Below, in pieces: positions 17,312 through 26,868 of a stretch of DNA of 64,000 nt. Source of the stretch: Paenibacillus donghaensis (GTDB lineage: Bacteria; Bacillota; Bacilli; Paenibacillales; Paenibacillaceae); NCBI RefSeq assembly GCF_002192415.1, contig NZ_CP021780.1, positions 868,001-932,000 of the forward strand, read 5' to 3'. A program made the position numbers and the translations under genes. Numbering within the stretch: position 1 is the stretch's first letter; every line of letters begins with the position of its first letter. The notes under the pieces were generated by a model. It did no database searches and had not been told where the DNA came from. It saw only the letters and a program-made list of their open reading frames with translations.

Positions 17312-17381
17312 CTAGTCGTGCCGCCTCTTGAACGGGCTGCTGCCGTAAGTCAGGTATTCAGAAAGCAAAGAGGTGTTCAGT

Positions 17382-18239
17382 TTGAGCAGCATTACCGTAG
17401 CCAAGGTGCTGAACAATAATGTTATTATTGCAGATCATCCCCAATATTCCGAGGTAGTTGTCATCGGCAAGGGAATTGGCTTTAACCGCAAAACGCGTGA
17501 TCGTATAAATCTCTCCTCCGTAGAGAAGATGTTCATTCTGCGCAGCCAGGAGGAGCAAGAGCAATACAAGCAGCTGGTTCCACAGGTGGATGAGAAGCTG
17601 ATTGAGGTGGTACAGGAAATTGTGCTGCATATTATGCAGAGCAGCCGCCAGCAGCTTAATGAGCATATTCATATTGCCTTGACAGATCATCTATCCTTCG
17701 CCATCCGCCGCAATGAACAGAATATAGCCATTCATAACCCTTTTCTATATGAGACCAGGGAGATCTACCCGGAAGAGTACCAGCTGGCCGAATATGCGAT
17801 AGCCCGGATCAATGAAGTGATGGGAGCTAATCTGCCGGGGGATGAGATCGGTTTCGTAGCGCTGCATATTGTCAGTGCGATCAGCAACAGGCATATCTCC
17901 GAGGTGAAGCAGCATTCCGAACTGATCGGGGATCTGGTCGGGCTGGTGGAGAATATTCTGGAATACCGCATCCCGCGTGATTCGCTGGACTATTCCAGAC
18001 TTGTGACCCATCTGCGCTTCGTGCTGGAACGGCTTCGTCGAGGGGAAGCCGTGCGGGAGACGTCATCGCTGGACGGTCTGATGAAACGGGAATATCCCGA
18101 AATGTACACCCTTGCTTGGAAGATCACCAAAGTCATTGAGAAGCGGATGCGCATTCCCGTCTATCCTGCGGAGGTCAGCTATCTAACCATACATTTGCAA
18201 AGGTTATCCCAGAAAAAGGAAGATGAACCGGAAAGATAG
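17382..18239 (+). CDS. glcT: PTS transcription antiterminator GlcT
   Basis: 285 residues, BglG/LicT family. The N-terminal RNA-binding CAT domain (VAKVLNNNVIIADHPQYSEV, VIGKGIGFNRK) is followed by two PRDs with conserved His (LTDHLSFAIRR, EIGFVALHIVSA; then VTHLRFVLERL, EVSYLTIHLQRL). It binds an RNA antiterminator in the ptsG leader and is controlled by PTS phosphorylation. Start TTG 17382 lies 6 nt after AGAGGTG, giving MSSITVAKVLNNN as in the family; GTG 17373 is the alternative. Directly upstream of ptsG, as in B. subtilis. Confidence 0.93.
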   Translation: MSSITVAKVLNNNVIIADHPQYSEVVVIGKGIGFNRKTRDRINLSSVEKMFILRSQEEQEQYKQLVPQVDEKLIEVVQEIVLHIMQSSRQQLNEHIHIALTDHLSFAIRRNEQNIAIHNPFLYETREIYPEEYQLAEYAIARINEVMGANLPGDEIGFVALHIVSAISNRHISEVKQHSELIGDLVGLVENILEYRIPRDSLDYSRLVTHLRFVLERLRRGEAVRETSSLDGLMKREYPEMYTLAWKITKVIEKRMRIPVYPAEVSYLTIHLQRLSQKKEDEPER

Positions 18240-18254
18240 GCCACAGAATTTTGC

Positions 18255-18283
18255 TTGCATTATCTATTCATAGATGCTACAAT
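18255..18283 (+). promoter_or_regulatory. SigmaA promoter of ptsG
   Basis: TTGCAT (18255-18260), exactly 17 nt, TACAAT (18278-18283). It starts a leader of about 240 nt containing the glcT-responsive structures. Confidence 0.75.
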
Positions 18284-18372
18284 TTCCACTGAAACAAGAA
18301 GAAATGGCTTTGCCGCCCTCGTTAAGAGCGGTATCCGTTTCACAACAGCATACCAACGTGTAACTGATTCGA

Positions 18373-18486
18373 TCAGGCATGAGTGATTTACAGTATTTTG
18401 GTTGTTTAGCCCTTTGTCTGGGCAATCTAACTTTATTATTAAAGTTAGATTTCAATCTCCGTACTGTATTGCTCATGCCTTTTTTG
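18373..18486 (+). promoter_or_regulatory. ptsG: ptsG leader terminator/antiterminator region
   Basis: GGCATGAG...TTACAGTA pairs with TACTGTA...CTCATGCC, followed by TTTTTTGG, forming a long terminator stem. Inside its loop is a perfect ATCTAACTTT/AAAGTTAGAT hairpin at about 18426-18451. This is the place where a GlcT-bound RNA antiterminator would compete with the terminator. An earlier GAAATGG/CCGTTTC hairpin lies at about 18302-18342. The exact RAT element was not identified. Confidence 0.65.
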
Positions 18487-18528
18487 GTGTCTGTCTTGCC
18501 GAAAATTTGATTAAGGAAGTGAATTTTG

Positions 18529-20589
18529 ATGTTTAAGAAGTTATTCGGCGTTCTGCAGAGGGTCGGTAAAGCCTTGATGCTTCCCGTCGCTATTCTGCCC
18601 GCAGCTGGTCTCCTGCTGGGGATAGGCAGCATGTTGGTTAACCCTGACTTCCTCCAGTATGTTCCAGCGCTAGAGAATAATGTTGTGCAAGGTGTTGCGA
18701 GTGTTCTGATGAATTCAGGGCAAGTGGTATTTGATAATCTCGCATTATTGTTCGCGGTGGGTGTGGCCATAGGCCTTGCCGGCGGTGAAGGGGTAGCGGG
18801 ATTGGCCGCCATTATTGGTTTCCTTGTAATGAATATTACGATGGGAACCGTTGAAGGCGTGAATGATTATGTACTAAGTCAAGGCAACTTTGCCTATTCC
18901 TCTGTACTGGGTATTCCTACACTTCAGACAGGAGTGTTCGGAGGGATTCTCGTCGGGGTGCTCGCTGCGGAGATGTACAAACGCTTCTTCCGCATCGAGC
19001 TGCCGTCTTACCTCGGATTCTTCGCCGGTAAGCGGTTCGTACCCATTATGACGGCAGTTACGTCCTTGCTGCTTGGTCTGCTGCTGACGCAGATCTGGCC
19101 GCCGATTCAAGAGGGTCTGAACTATGTCTCGCAGAGTATGATCGATACGAACAAAACCCTGGCTGCCTTTATTTTCGGGGTGATTGAGCGCTCGCTGATT
19201 CCTTTTGGTCTGCATCACATTTTCTATTCACCGTTCTGGTATGAATTTGGCAGCTATGTGGATAAGGCGGGTGAACTGGTTCGCGGGGACCAGCGTATCT
19301 TCATGAAGCAGTTGACGGATGGAGTGACACTGACGGCGGGTACATTTACTACAGGTAAATATCCGTTTATGATGTTTGGTCTTCCAGCCGCAGCGCTGGC
19401 GATCTATCACGAAGCGAAAACCAAGAACAAGAAAATTGTCGGAAGTCTGATGATTTCTGCAGCGCTGACCTCGTTCCTGACGGGGATCACCGAACCGCTG
19501 GAATTCTCCTTCCTGTTCGTGGCACCACTCTTGTTCGCGGTGCATGCTGTGTTCGCAGGGCTGTCGTTTATGACCATGCAACTGCTCAACGTCAAGATCG
19601 GCATGACCTTCTCCGGGGGGTTCATCGACTATGTGCTCTTCGGAATTATTCCGAACCGTACCCAGTGGTGGCTGGTCATTCCGGTAGGTCTGGCCATTGG
19701 AGTGATCTACTACTTCGGCTTCCGGTTTGTTATCCGCAAGTTCAATCTGAAGACACCCGGCCGTGAAGAGGATGTGGAAGACGATGCGAATGAGGATCTG
19801 GCTTCGGTTTCCAAGCAAGGCGATGATCTGCCGCGCAACATCCTGTCCGCACTGGGGGGCAAGGAGAATATTACCCATCTGGATGCCTGCATCACACGGC
19901 TGCGTGTCGAGGTTAAGGACAAAGCGGGTGTGGATAAGAGCCGCTTGAAAAAATTAGGCGCATCAGGCGTGCTGGAAGTGGGTAATAATGTCCAAGCGAT
20001 CTTCGGAACACGTTCGGATACGATCAAGTCGCAGATTCAAGATGTGATGAATGGCCGTACACCAGCCCCTGCGGCGGCGGTCGTTCCGCAGCCGGAGCTG
20101 GAGAAGCAGGCAGGGGAAGAAGGCGAGGCCATTATACCGGAAGATATCGTCTCCCCGGTCAACGGTGAGCTGCTGGATATCACCCAGGTTCCGGACCAGG
20201 TGTTCTCACAGAAGATGACCGGGGATGGATTTGCCTTCCTGTCGGATGACGGCAAGATAGCTTCGCCGGTATACGGCAAAGTGTTCAACGTCTTCCCAAG
20301 CAAACATGCGATCGGCATTATGTCCGATGGCGGCAAGGAAGTGCTTGTCCATATCGGCGTAAATACAGTTAAGCTGAAGGGCCAGGGCTTCACCATCCTG
20401 GTCGAAGAAGGCCAGCTGGTTGCTGCAGGACAGCCGATTATGGAGGTTGACCTGGAGTTCGTGAAGGCGAACGCGCCATCTGTGATATCACCGGTTATTT
20501 TCTCCAATCTGCCGGAAGGTTCATCGGTTACACTCAAGAAGCCGGGCAAGGTATCCATCGGCGACAAAGACATCATCACTATTCAGTAA
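18529..20589 (+). CDS. ptsG: PTS glucose-specific EIICBA
   Basis: 686 residues in the order EIIC (about 1-415, ten membrane segments, [14 protein letters not shown] signature), EIIB (about 435-510, phospho-Cys 454 in [11 protein letters not shown]) and EIIA (about 540-686, phospho-His 608 in [15 protein letters not shown]). It imports and phosphorylates glucose. Start ATG 18529 follows TTAAGGAAGTG. Its leader carries the antitermination structure and glcT precedes it. ptsH and ptsI follow, so the general PTS proteins are probably partly co-expressed. Confidence 0.97.
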   Translation: MFKKLFGVLQRVGKALMLPVAILPAAGLLLGIGSMLVNPDFLQYVPALENNVVQGVASVLMNSGQVVFDNLALLFAVGVAIGLAGGEGVAGLAAIIGFLVMNITMGTVEGVNDYVLSQGNFAYSSVLGIPTLQTGVFGGILVGVLAAEMYKRFFRIELPSYLGFFAGKRFVPIMTAVTSLLLGLLLTQIWPPIQEGLNYVSQSMIDTNKTLAAFIFGVIERSLIPFGLHHIFYSPFWYEFGSYVDKAGELVRGDQRIFMKQLTDGVTLTAGTFTTGKYPFMMFGLPAAALAIYHEAKTKNKKIVGSLMISAALTSFLTGITEPLEFSFLFVAPLLFAVHAVFAGLSFMTMQLLNVKIGMTFSGGFIDYVLFGIIPNRTQWWLVIPVGLAIGVIYYFGFRFVIRKFNLKTPGREEDVEDDANEDLASVSKQGDDLPRNILSALGGKENITHLDACITRLRVEVKDKAGVDKSRLKKLGASGVLEVGNNVQAIFGTRSDTIKSQIQDVMNGRTPAPAAAVVPQPELEKQAGEEGEAIIPEDIVSPVNGELLDITQVPDQVFSQKMTGDGFAFLSDDGKIASPVYGKVFNVFPSKHAIGIMSDGGKEVLVHIGVNTVKLKGQGFTILVEEGQLVAAGQPIMEVDLEFVKANAPSVISPVIFSNLPEGSSVTLKKPGKVSIGDKDIITIQ

Positions 20590-20687
20590 ATGTGCAATGG
20601 CCCAGCGCTTCCTTTATAATTGGAGGGAGCGCAGCCTTCACCATATACCAAACTAATCTAATGAATAGAAAGCGAGTGGACATTATT

Positions 20688-20963
20688 ATGCAAAAAACAT
20701 TCAGAATCATTGACGAAGACGGAATTCACGCACGTCCGGCTACTGCCCTAGTAAATACAGCAACAAAATTCAAAGGTACAGAAGCTTACGCTGAAGCGAA
20801 AGGCAAAAAAGTAACGCTGAAATCCATTCTGGGCGTATTGTCCCTGGGCCTTGAAGCAGGCGATACCTTGACCTTGATCACAGAAGGCAGCGAAGAAGTG
20901 GAAGCGCTGAGCGCACTGCAGGAAGTGATGATTAAAGAAGGGCTGGGAGAGCTGCATGAATAA
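20688..20963 (+). CDS. ptsH: HPr phosphocarrier protein
   Basis: 91 residues, normal HPr length. The phosphorylation site is His 14 in DGIHARPAT. The regulatory Ser 46 in [12 protein letters not shown] implies HPr kinase/CcpA control. ATG 20688 is the correct start; the frame extends to 20592 but homologues begin MQKTF. The 3' end overlaps ptsI by 8 nt. Confidence 0.97.
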   Translation: MQKTFRIIDEDGIHARPATALVNTATKFKGTEAYAEAKGKKVTLKSILGVLSLGLEAGDTLTLITEGSEEVEALSALQEVMIKEGLGELHE

Positions 20964-22668
20964 GATTTCAGGAATCGCGGCTTCAGCAGGGATTGCGGTA
21001 GCCCGTGCCTTTATCCTGGAACATCCGGATTATACGATTACGAAGACTGCCGTACAGGATGCGGAAGCTGAAGTAGCCAAGCTGAATGATGCCCTGGCGA
21101 AATCCAAAGCCGAGCTTCAGGTGATCAAGGAGCGTACTTTGGCAGAGCTGGGAGAGAAGAAAGCAGAGATCTTTGAATCCCATCTGCTGATTCTGGATGA
21201 CCCGGAACTGATCAATCCTGTAGCGGACAAAATTCGTGAGGAATCGGTTAATGCGGACTATGCCCTGAATGAAGTAGCCGGTCAATTTATCGAAATGTTC
21301 GAGAATATGAAAAGCGCGTACCTGCAGGAACGTGCCGCTGATATGCGTGACGTAACCAAACGTGTGCTGAACCATCTGCTGGGCATCCATTATGTAAGCC
21401 CGGCGGAGATCAGCGAAGAGGTAATCGTCATCGCCCTTGATCTGACGCCTTCGGATACCGCACAGTTGAACCGCAAATTCGTTAAAGGTTTCACTACAAA
21501 TATCGGCGGACGCACTTCGCACTCGGCGATTATGGCCCGTTCGCTGGAAATTCCGGCTGTTGTAGGCACCAAGGATATTCTGTCGAGAGTGAAGTCCGGC
21601 GACCTGATTATTGTGGACGGACTGAATGGCGATGTGCTGATCAATCCGAGCGAAGCCGAAGTAGCAGAGTACACCAAGATGCAGGAAGCTTACGATCTGC
21701 AGATTGCGGAATGGAAGAAGCTGCGTGATGAGCCAACCGTATCTGCCGATGGCAAACATGTTGAGCTGGCCGCCAATATCGGTACGCCTAACGATGTGAA
21801 TGGTGTAATCGAGAACGGTGGGGAAGGCGTTGGCCTGTACCGCACGGAGTTCCTCTATATGGGCCGCGACAAGCTGCCTTCCGAGGAAATCCAGTACAAT
21901 GCTTACCGTACTGTAATCGAGAACATGAAGGGCAAACCGGTTGTTGTGCGTACCCTGGATATCGGTGGTGACAAGGAGCTGCCCTATCTGGATCTTCCGA
22001 AGGAAATGAACCCGTTCCTCGGATTCCGGGCGATCCGTCTGTGTCTGGACCGTCAGGATATCTTCCGCACCCAGCTGCGCGCTCTCTTGAGAGCAAGCGC
22101 CCATGGCGATCTGCGGATTATGTTCCCGATGATTGCTACACTTGGTGAATTCCGGGCTGCCCGCGACCTGCTGCTGGAAGAGAAGGAGAAGCTTCGCGGC
22201 GAAGGCCATGAGGTCTCCGATAGCATCCAGCTCGGCATCATGGTGGAGATTCCCTCCACTGCCGTACTGGCGGATCAGTTCGCCAAGGAAGTTGATTTCT
22301 TCAGCATCGGCACCAACGATCTGATTCAATACACGATGGCTGCAGACCGTATGAATGAACGGGTATCCTACCTGTATCAGCCGTACAATCCGGCCATCCT
22401 GCGCCTGATCAAAATCGTCATCGACGCCGCCCATGCCGAAGGCAAATGGACTGGCATGTGTGGCGAAATGGCCGGTGACTCCACCGCCATTCCGCTATTG
22501 CTGGGTCTGGGTCTGGATGAGTTCAGCATGAGCGCAACCTCCATCCTGCCGGCACGCAGCCAGATTTCCAAGCTGTCTGCCGCCGATATGAAGGAGCTTG
22601 CCGCCAAAGCGCTCCAGATGGGCACCGCCGAAGAAGTGGCTGCGCTGGTGCACAGCATCAATGCATAG
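20956..22668 (+). CDS. ptsI: PTS enzyme I
   Basis: 570 residues, full length. The phospho-His domain has [13 protein letters not shown] with His 189. The PEP-binding barrel has [41 protein letters not shown] and the Cys active site in [13 protein letters not shown]. It transfers phosphate from PEP to HPr and so feeds PtsG and the MurP/Crr system in this window. Start ATG 20956 is inside the end of ptsH (translational coupling). Confidence 0.98.
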   Translation: MNKISGIAASAGIAVARAFILEHPDYTITKTAVQDAEAEVAKLNDALAKSKAELQVIKERTLAELGEKKAEIFESHLLILDDPELINPVADKIREESVNADYALNEVAGQFIEMFENMKSAYLQERAADMRDVTKRVLNHLLGIHYVSPAEISEEVIVIALDLTPSDTAQLNRKFVKGFTTNIGGRTSHSAIMARSLEIPAVVGTKDILSRVKSGDLIIVDGLNGDVLINPSEAEVAEYTKMQEAYDLQIAEWKKLRDEPTVSADGKHVELAANIGTPNDVNGVIENGGEGVGLYRTEFLYMGRDKLPSEEIQYNAYRTVIENMKGKPVVVRTLDIGGDKELPYLDLPKEMNPFLGFRAIRLCLDRQDIFRTQLRALLRASAHGDLRIMFPMIATLGEFRAARDLLLEEKEKLRGEGHEVSDSIQLGIMVEIPSTAVLADQFAKEVDFFSIGTNDLIQYTMAADRMNERVSYLYQPYNPAILRLIKIVIDAAHAEGKWTGMCGEMAGDSTAIPLLLGLGLDEFSMSATSILPARSQISKLSAADMKELAAKALQMGTAEEVAALVHSINA

Positions 22669-22721
22669 GTTTTCTTCCTGATTGTCTGTTTTAAGCATCA
22701 CACTTTTCCAACTACCTATTA

Positions 22722-22752
22722 CCGGCTCCCTACCTGGGAGCCGGATTTTTTT
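22722..22752 (+). terminator. Rho-independent terminator of the pts operon
   Basis: CCGGCTCCC pairs perfectly with GGGAGCCGG around TACCT, followed by ATTTTTTTG. The next 330 bp up to the pullulanase are AT-rich; I see no gene and no convincing promoter there. Confidence 0.95.
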
Positions 22753-23085
22753 GTATGCAGGAAACCACTTTGTGATTTCAGAGTTGCTTCTCATTACAAG
22801 TTGGGGGACTAGCTTATTGCTGAGGGAAACGGTATACTTCCTTAAGAATAGCAGCTTTCTAATTACAAGCTACAAATGATAGACAAGGATGCCGATAATA
22901 GCAGTAGGCGGTTTCTAAATTCAAACGGAACCCAAACCTGTGAACATAGTGTTACGTATTATATAGTGTGAGGCAGGAAGAAGTGACAGTGCCTTAAAAA
23001 GTATAAAATGTGCTTTTAATGTAAATATATGGACGCATAAAGCATCCCGGCTGTGGATCGGGAGCAACTAGGATGGTGAGTGCTT

Positions 23086-25485
23086 ATGAACAGCAATTAT
23101 ATAAATGCAGTATCGCTTACGGAACTATATACAGGCAAGGATCTCGGGCTGCAATATGGGACTTTATCCAGCGTATTCAAGGTGTGGGCGCCTAGCGCTT
23201 TTTCGGTAGCGGTAGTGGTGTATGAGACTGGCGGAGCCGAATCGGCGGCAGGGCCGGCTGGTACTGTGGAAGACCACGGCCACGTAAACCTGATGCGCCG
23301 CAATGATAACGGGGTATGGCAGGCGGAGGTAGCCGGAGACCTGAAAGGCAAATATTATATGTACCGTGCAGTATATGCTGACGGCTCAATGGAGGAAGCG
23401 GCAGATCCTTACGCAAGAGCGGTGTCTGCCAACGGCGTTCGGACAGCTATTGTCGATCTGCGTGATACCGATCCCGAGCATTGGGAGCAGGATGTTTCGC
23501 CTTCGCTGCCGCATCCCGCCGATGCTGTAATCTATGAGCTGCATGTACGCGATTTCTCTGCTCATCAGAGCTCAGGCATGCGCTACAAAGGCAAATTCAA
23601 GGCCTTCACTGAAACCGGCTTGCGGGATGCTGCAGGAAACATGATCGGCATCGATCATCTGGCCGAGCTTGGCATTACCCATGTGCATCTTATGCCGGTA
23701 TTTGACTATCAGACAGTGGATGAACTGAACCGTCCGGAGGCTGAACGTCCGGAAGCCTATTATACCGATTACAACTGGGGATATGATCCGCAGCATTATA
23801 ATGTTCCTGAAGGCTCCTACAGCACAGACGCATCTGATCCGGGCTTGCGCATCCGTGAATTCAAGGAAATGGTGCAGGCTCTGCACAGCCAGGGCATCGC
23901 GGTTATTATGGATGTTGTCTATAACCACACCTATGCCGTAGAGAAAGGTCCTTTTGAGCCGCTGGCGCCGGATTACTTCTACCGCCGTGATTACACTGGA
24001 CGGTTGTCCAACGGTTCCGGGGTTGGCAATGAGCTGGCTACTGAACGCCCGATGGTACGCAAATATATCAAGGATTCACTTGCCTACTGGGCCACAGAAT
24101 ATCATATTGACGGGTTCCGCTTTGATCTGATGGGTCTGATGGACAGTGTGACGATGCGGGAGATTACCGAAGAACTGCGCCTGGAGGTCAATCCCGAGCT
24201 GCTGCTCTATGGAGAGCCGTGGACCGGCGGTGATTCGCCGCTTGCTACCAAGACGCTGAAGGGGGTGCAGCGCGGCAAAGGCTACGCTGTATTCAATGAC
24301 AATTTCCGTTCGGCCATTAAAGGCGACAGCGATGGCTGGGGCAGAGGGTTCATAACCGGAGAACACGGCAGGGAAGGTGCAATCGCATCGGGAATAATGG
24401 GAGCGATTCACGACTTCACCGAGTCTCCTGTGGAGACGGTCAACTATGTGACAGCCCATGACAATCTCAATCTATGGGATAAACTGCTGGCTGTTCAAGG
24501 CCTGCGGCAGCAAGCCCGCTTCCCTGTAATGGAGAACGGCAGGCTGAAGGATGGCGGGAGTGTCGAAGCCGCTGTGGCAGCAGCGGATCCTTATGTGGGG
24601 GTAGACCCCGAGCATGTGCTGGATAATGAGATTGTACGCCGTTCCTTGCTGGCGAGCGGAATCATTCTGGCTTCGCAGGGCATCCCCTTTCTGAATGCGG
24701 GAGACGAGCTGCTGCGCAGCAAGTATGGCGACCACAACAGTTACCGCAGCAGCGATGCCATCAATGCGATCCGCTGGAGCGGCAAACAAGTCTTCCAGCC
24801 GGTATTCCGCTATTACAAAGGGCTGATCGAGCTGCGGCGGGCACATCCTGCCTTCCGCCTGCACGGACGGCAGGAGATTGAGCGTTCGCTGCAATTCCTG
24901 CGCTGCGAAGGCGGCGTGGTCTCCTATATGCTGAAGGATCATGCCGGAGGCGACTCATGGCAGCATATTGTAGTTATATTCAATGCAAATACGCAGCCGG
25001 TTATCCAAGATCTTACCGGCGTATCTGGGTCATGGAATGTAGTCGTGGACCACAGCGGAGCCGGAACAGAGGTTCTGCGCCGAGTTGAGGGGCAGCAGGT
25101 GGAGCTTGAAGGACTGTCGATGATGGTACTCTATGATCGGAGCAGCGAACCAGGGCCGCGGGCCAAGGTCATTGAAGTGCATTATGAACGCCCGGATGGC
25201 CAATACCAAGGCTGGAATCTCTGGGTATGGGGAACGGGAATTCAGGATGGGCAGAACGATTTCCGCCAGATGGAGGACGGCCGCGCCGTAGCCAGGATTG
25301 AAGTGCTCCCGGATACCCAGTCCATTGGCTATCTGCTGCGGTTGAACGATTGGGAGGAGAAAGATGGAGAAGGCGACCGGTTCATTGACTGTTCAAGTGA
25401 CGATGAGCTGATCAGGGTACTGGTGCGTGACCGAGAAAGCTCCGAGGATGGAACCGTTGGCGATTCCCTGCAGCTGACCAGCTAA
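23086..25485 (+). CDS. pulA: Type I pullulanase with C-terminal CBM41-like domain
   Basis: 799 residues, no signal peptide, so cytoplasmic debranching of alpha-1,6 links in maltodextrin or glycogen. An N-terminal CBM48 (about 10-100, FKVWAPSAFSVAVVVY) precedes the GH13_14 catalytic domain. That domain has the type I signature YNWGYDP (229-235), nucleophile Asp 347 (GFRFDLMG), acid/base Glu 377 (YGEPW) and TAHDN. At about 694-790 a segment starting HYERPDGQYQGWNLWVWGTG matches the PUD/CBM41 module, which is normally N-terminal. Start ATG 23086 follows AGGATGGTGAG. A terminator follows, then the 25-bp-flanked repeat insert. Confidence 0.93.
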   Translation: MNSNYINAVSLTELYTGKDLGLQYGTLSSVFKVWAPSAFSVAVVVYETGGAESAAGPAGTVEDHGHVNLMRRNDNGVWQAEVAGDLKGKYYMYRAVYADGSMEEAADPYARAVSANGVRTAIVDLRDTDPEHWEQDVSPSLPHPADAVIYELHVRDFSAHQSSGMRYKGKFKAFTETGLRDAAGNMIGIDHLAELGITHVHLMPVFDYQTVDELNRPEAERPEAYYTDYNWGYDPQHYNVPEGSYSTDASDPGLRIREFKEMVQALHSQGIAVIMDVVYNHTYAVEKGPFEPLAPDYFYRRDYTGRLSNGSGVGNELATERPMVRKYIKDSLAYWATEYHIDGFRFDLMGLMDSVTMREITEELRLEVNPELLLYGEPWTGGDSPLATKTLKGVQRGKGYAVFNDNFRSAIKGDSDGWGRGFITGEHGREGAIASGIMGAIHDFTESPVETVNYVTAHDNLNLWDKLLAVQGLRQQARFPVMENGRLKDGGSVEAAVAAADPYVGVDPEHVLDNEIVRRSLLASGIILASQGIPFLNAGDELLRSKYGDHNSYRSSDAINAIRWSGKQVFQPVFRYYKGLIELRRAHPAFRLHGRQEIERSLQFLRCEGGVVSYMLKDHAGGDSWQHIVVIFNANTQPVIQDLTGVSGSWNVVVDHSGAGTEVLRRVEGQQVELEGLSMMVLYDRSSEPGPRAKVIEVHYERPDGQYQGWNLWVWGTGIQDGQNDFRQMEDGRAVARIEVLPDTQSIGYLLRLNDWEEKDGEGDRFIDCSSDDELIRVLVRDRESSEDGTVGDSLQLTS

Positions 25486-25495
25486 GTCCTAGTAT

Positions 25496-25549
25496 AAGGC
25501 TGTATCTGATTCATTGTGATCCGCAATGATTCCGGTACAGCCTTTTTTT
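25496..25549 (+). terminator. Terminator of the pullulanase gene
   Basis: AAGGCTGTA pairs with TACAGCCTT, with an inner ATTCATTG...CAATGATT arm, followed by TTTTTTG. Confidence 0.8.
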
Positions 25550-25928
25550 GTTCGTATCCGTAGATTCTTTAAATTTTCTTGAACCCCGCCAAATAAAAAA
25601 ATACCAAAGGTTGTTCGGAAGATGGCTGATTGTAAGTATGAAATTATCAAAAATAAATAAAGAATACTGTGCTGAGTAACAAGACTAGTATATGCATAAT
25701 TACGAATTTTGGTTTTGGATTACGGATTATCTCCACAATAATCCACATAACTATTATAGAAGCCGCGAGCCAACCTTCTTCTCATGTCACACTGGGTTTC
25801 TTTTAAGTTGGGTTTGTCTTACTACTTAGGACCCTGCGAGGATATAGAAGGTTACTCGAGAATATAATGGGATCGCGCTACCTTAACCCAAACACTCCCC
25901 CCATCCGAACTTCAGGTAACCTACGTCC

Positions 25929-26111
25929 TAACGGACCGTATAGCTTCTATTTCCTCATTTCTGCGCTGGTTTGGAATGTAACGGACCGCATAGCCTCTAT
26001 ATCGGCAAAACAGGCCTTACCTAGTGGGTTTCGGCTTGAATAGGGGCTCCTGAGTCCGTTAGAGCCGCAAAACAGCCTTTTTACAGCACATAGAGGCTCC
26101 TGAGTCCGTTA
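25929..26111. repeat. Four-copy inverted 22-bp motif array
   Basis: TAACGGACCGTATAGCTTCT (25929, then AT) and TAACGGACCGCATAGCCTCT (25979, then AT) point one way. ATAGGGGCTCCTGAGTCCGT (26040, then TA) and ATAGAGGCTCCTGAGTCCGT (26090, then TA) point the other. Spacing within each pair is 50 bp. Together they can form a large cruciform or a long RNA hairpin. Confidence 0.8.
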
Positions 26112-26200
26112 GTAGTCTGAAAGTTAAGCGCATGGCGACGGCCTTCATTTGTGATTCTTAGCCTCCTTGTCGCGCGGTGTGGTATGACAGGCTCGGACGA

Positions 26201-26278
26201 GGAACACAAGGAACACAAGGAACACAAGGAACACAAGGAACACAAGGAACACAAGGAACACAAGGAACACAAGGAACA
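26201..26278. repeat. 9-bp tandem repeat (GGAACACAA)
   Basis: Eight perfect copies of GGAACACAA plus a partial ninth. The unit is a multiple of three and produces a spurious CSL-repeat frame on the minus strand. There is no start signal for it and it is not called as a gene. Confidence 0.95.
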
Positions 26279-26465
26279 AAGGGGGCTCTAAGTAGTAACG
26301 GGTTTGTCTTAATTTTTATCTCGTCTGTGGTCCTGACTTAGCTTTGTGAACCGTGTCGCACAACTACATCACAAGTTGTTCTCCGTCCAGCATTATTATA
26401 GTATACTATATTTTGTTAATATAAGTATTTAATGGAAGTGAACGATAATTTAATCTGAAAAAATC

Positions 26466-26680
26466 GGCTCAAAACCAAAATCAGCGGTTGACTATAAGAG
26501 TGAACAGAGCGGAGGGGCGGAGGGATTCTGGAGAAACGATAGTGTTCGCCTTTAAAGACCGATTTCAGCCTATAATCCTATTCCAATCAAGAAATCGGGC
26601 TTTAACAGCGATCGCAAGAACCCTCCGAACCCGTAGCGGCTTCATTCACAGATGGCAACCGCTGATTTTAAGATTGAGCC
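26466..26680. repeat. Structured intergenic repeat, copy 2 (full length)
   Basis: A 215-bp element. Its outer ends GGCTCAA....AAAATCAGCGGTTG and the inverse complement match at 21 of 25 positions, including a perfect 14-bp core. Nested arms are GTGAA/TTCAC, CGGAGGG.TTCT/AGAA.CCCTCCG and CCGATTTC/GAAATCGG. The conserved GGAGAAACGATAGTGTTCGC lies between them. Copy 1 at 487-643 lacks one internal arm. Either a non-autonomous mobile element or a repeated structured RNA. Confidence 0.85.
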
Positions 26681-26804
26681 AAAAAATCTATAGGAAATAA
26701 GTATGCGAATTATATTTTATCGGTCTGGAAAAAATTCGAAGTCGAGCATACTCGTCTATGAGGTTTGATTCCCTGCAGCTGACCAGCTAAGGAAAAGAAA
26801 AGGG

Positions 26805-26854
26805 CAGTTTCGGAAGTATCGTTGGCGCGATAATCCCGGAACTGCCTTTTTAGG
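26805..26854. terminator. Terminator downstream of the GGDEF gene
   Basis: GGCAGTT.C.GG pairs with CC.CGGAACTGCC, with TTTTTAGG on one side and AAAAG on the other. It can serve the minus-strand gene ending at 26869. Confidence 0.6.
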
Positions 26855-26868
26855 GTGCAAGCTGCGCG

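Larger units (their letters stand above)
25462..26791. repeat. Non-coding segment bracketed by a 25-bp direct repeat
   Basis: The last 24 bases of the pullulanase gene plus one more (25462-25486, from GATTCCCTGC through GACCAGCTAAG) recur exactly at 26767-26791. The DNA between is 1.28 kb, AT-rich and non-coding. It holds a terminator, four copies of an inverted 22-bp motif, a 9-bp tandem array, paired GTTACTACTTAG-type ends and structured repeat copy 2. The arrangement suggests an insertion or illegitimate duplication that copied the gene end. Confidence 0.8.

Noticed and set aside
20983..22434. 483-codon frame antisense to ptsI
   Set aside because: Shadow of a strongly conserved enzyme gene; no promoter, ribosome site or domain.
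22930..23050. ECF-type promoter before the pullulanase
   Set aside because: GTGAAC and CGTA occur but are only 8 bp apart, too close for a promoter.
26081..26272. Minus-strand frame with repeated Cys-Ser-Leu
   Set aside because: It is a translation of the 9-bp minisatellite; no ribosome site and no other coding features.
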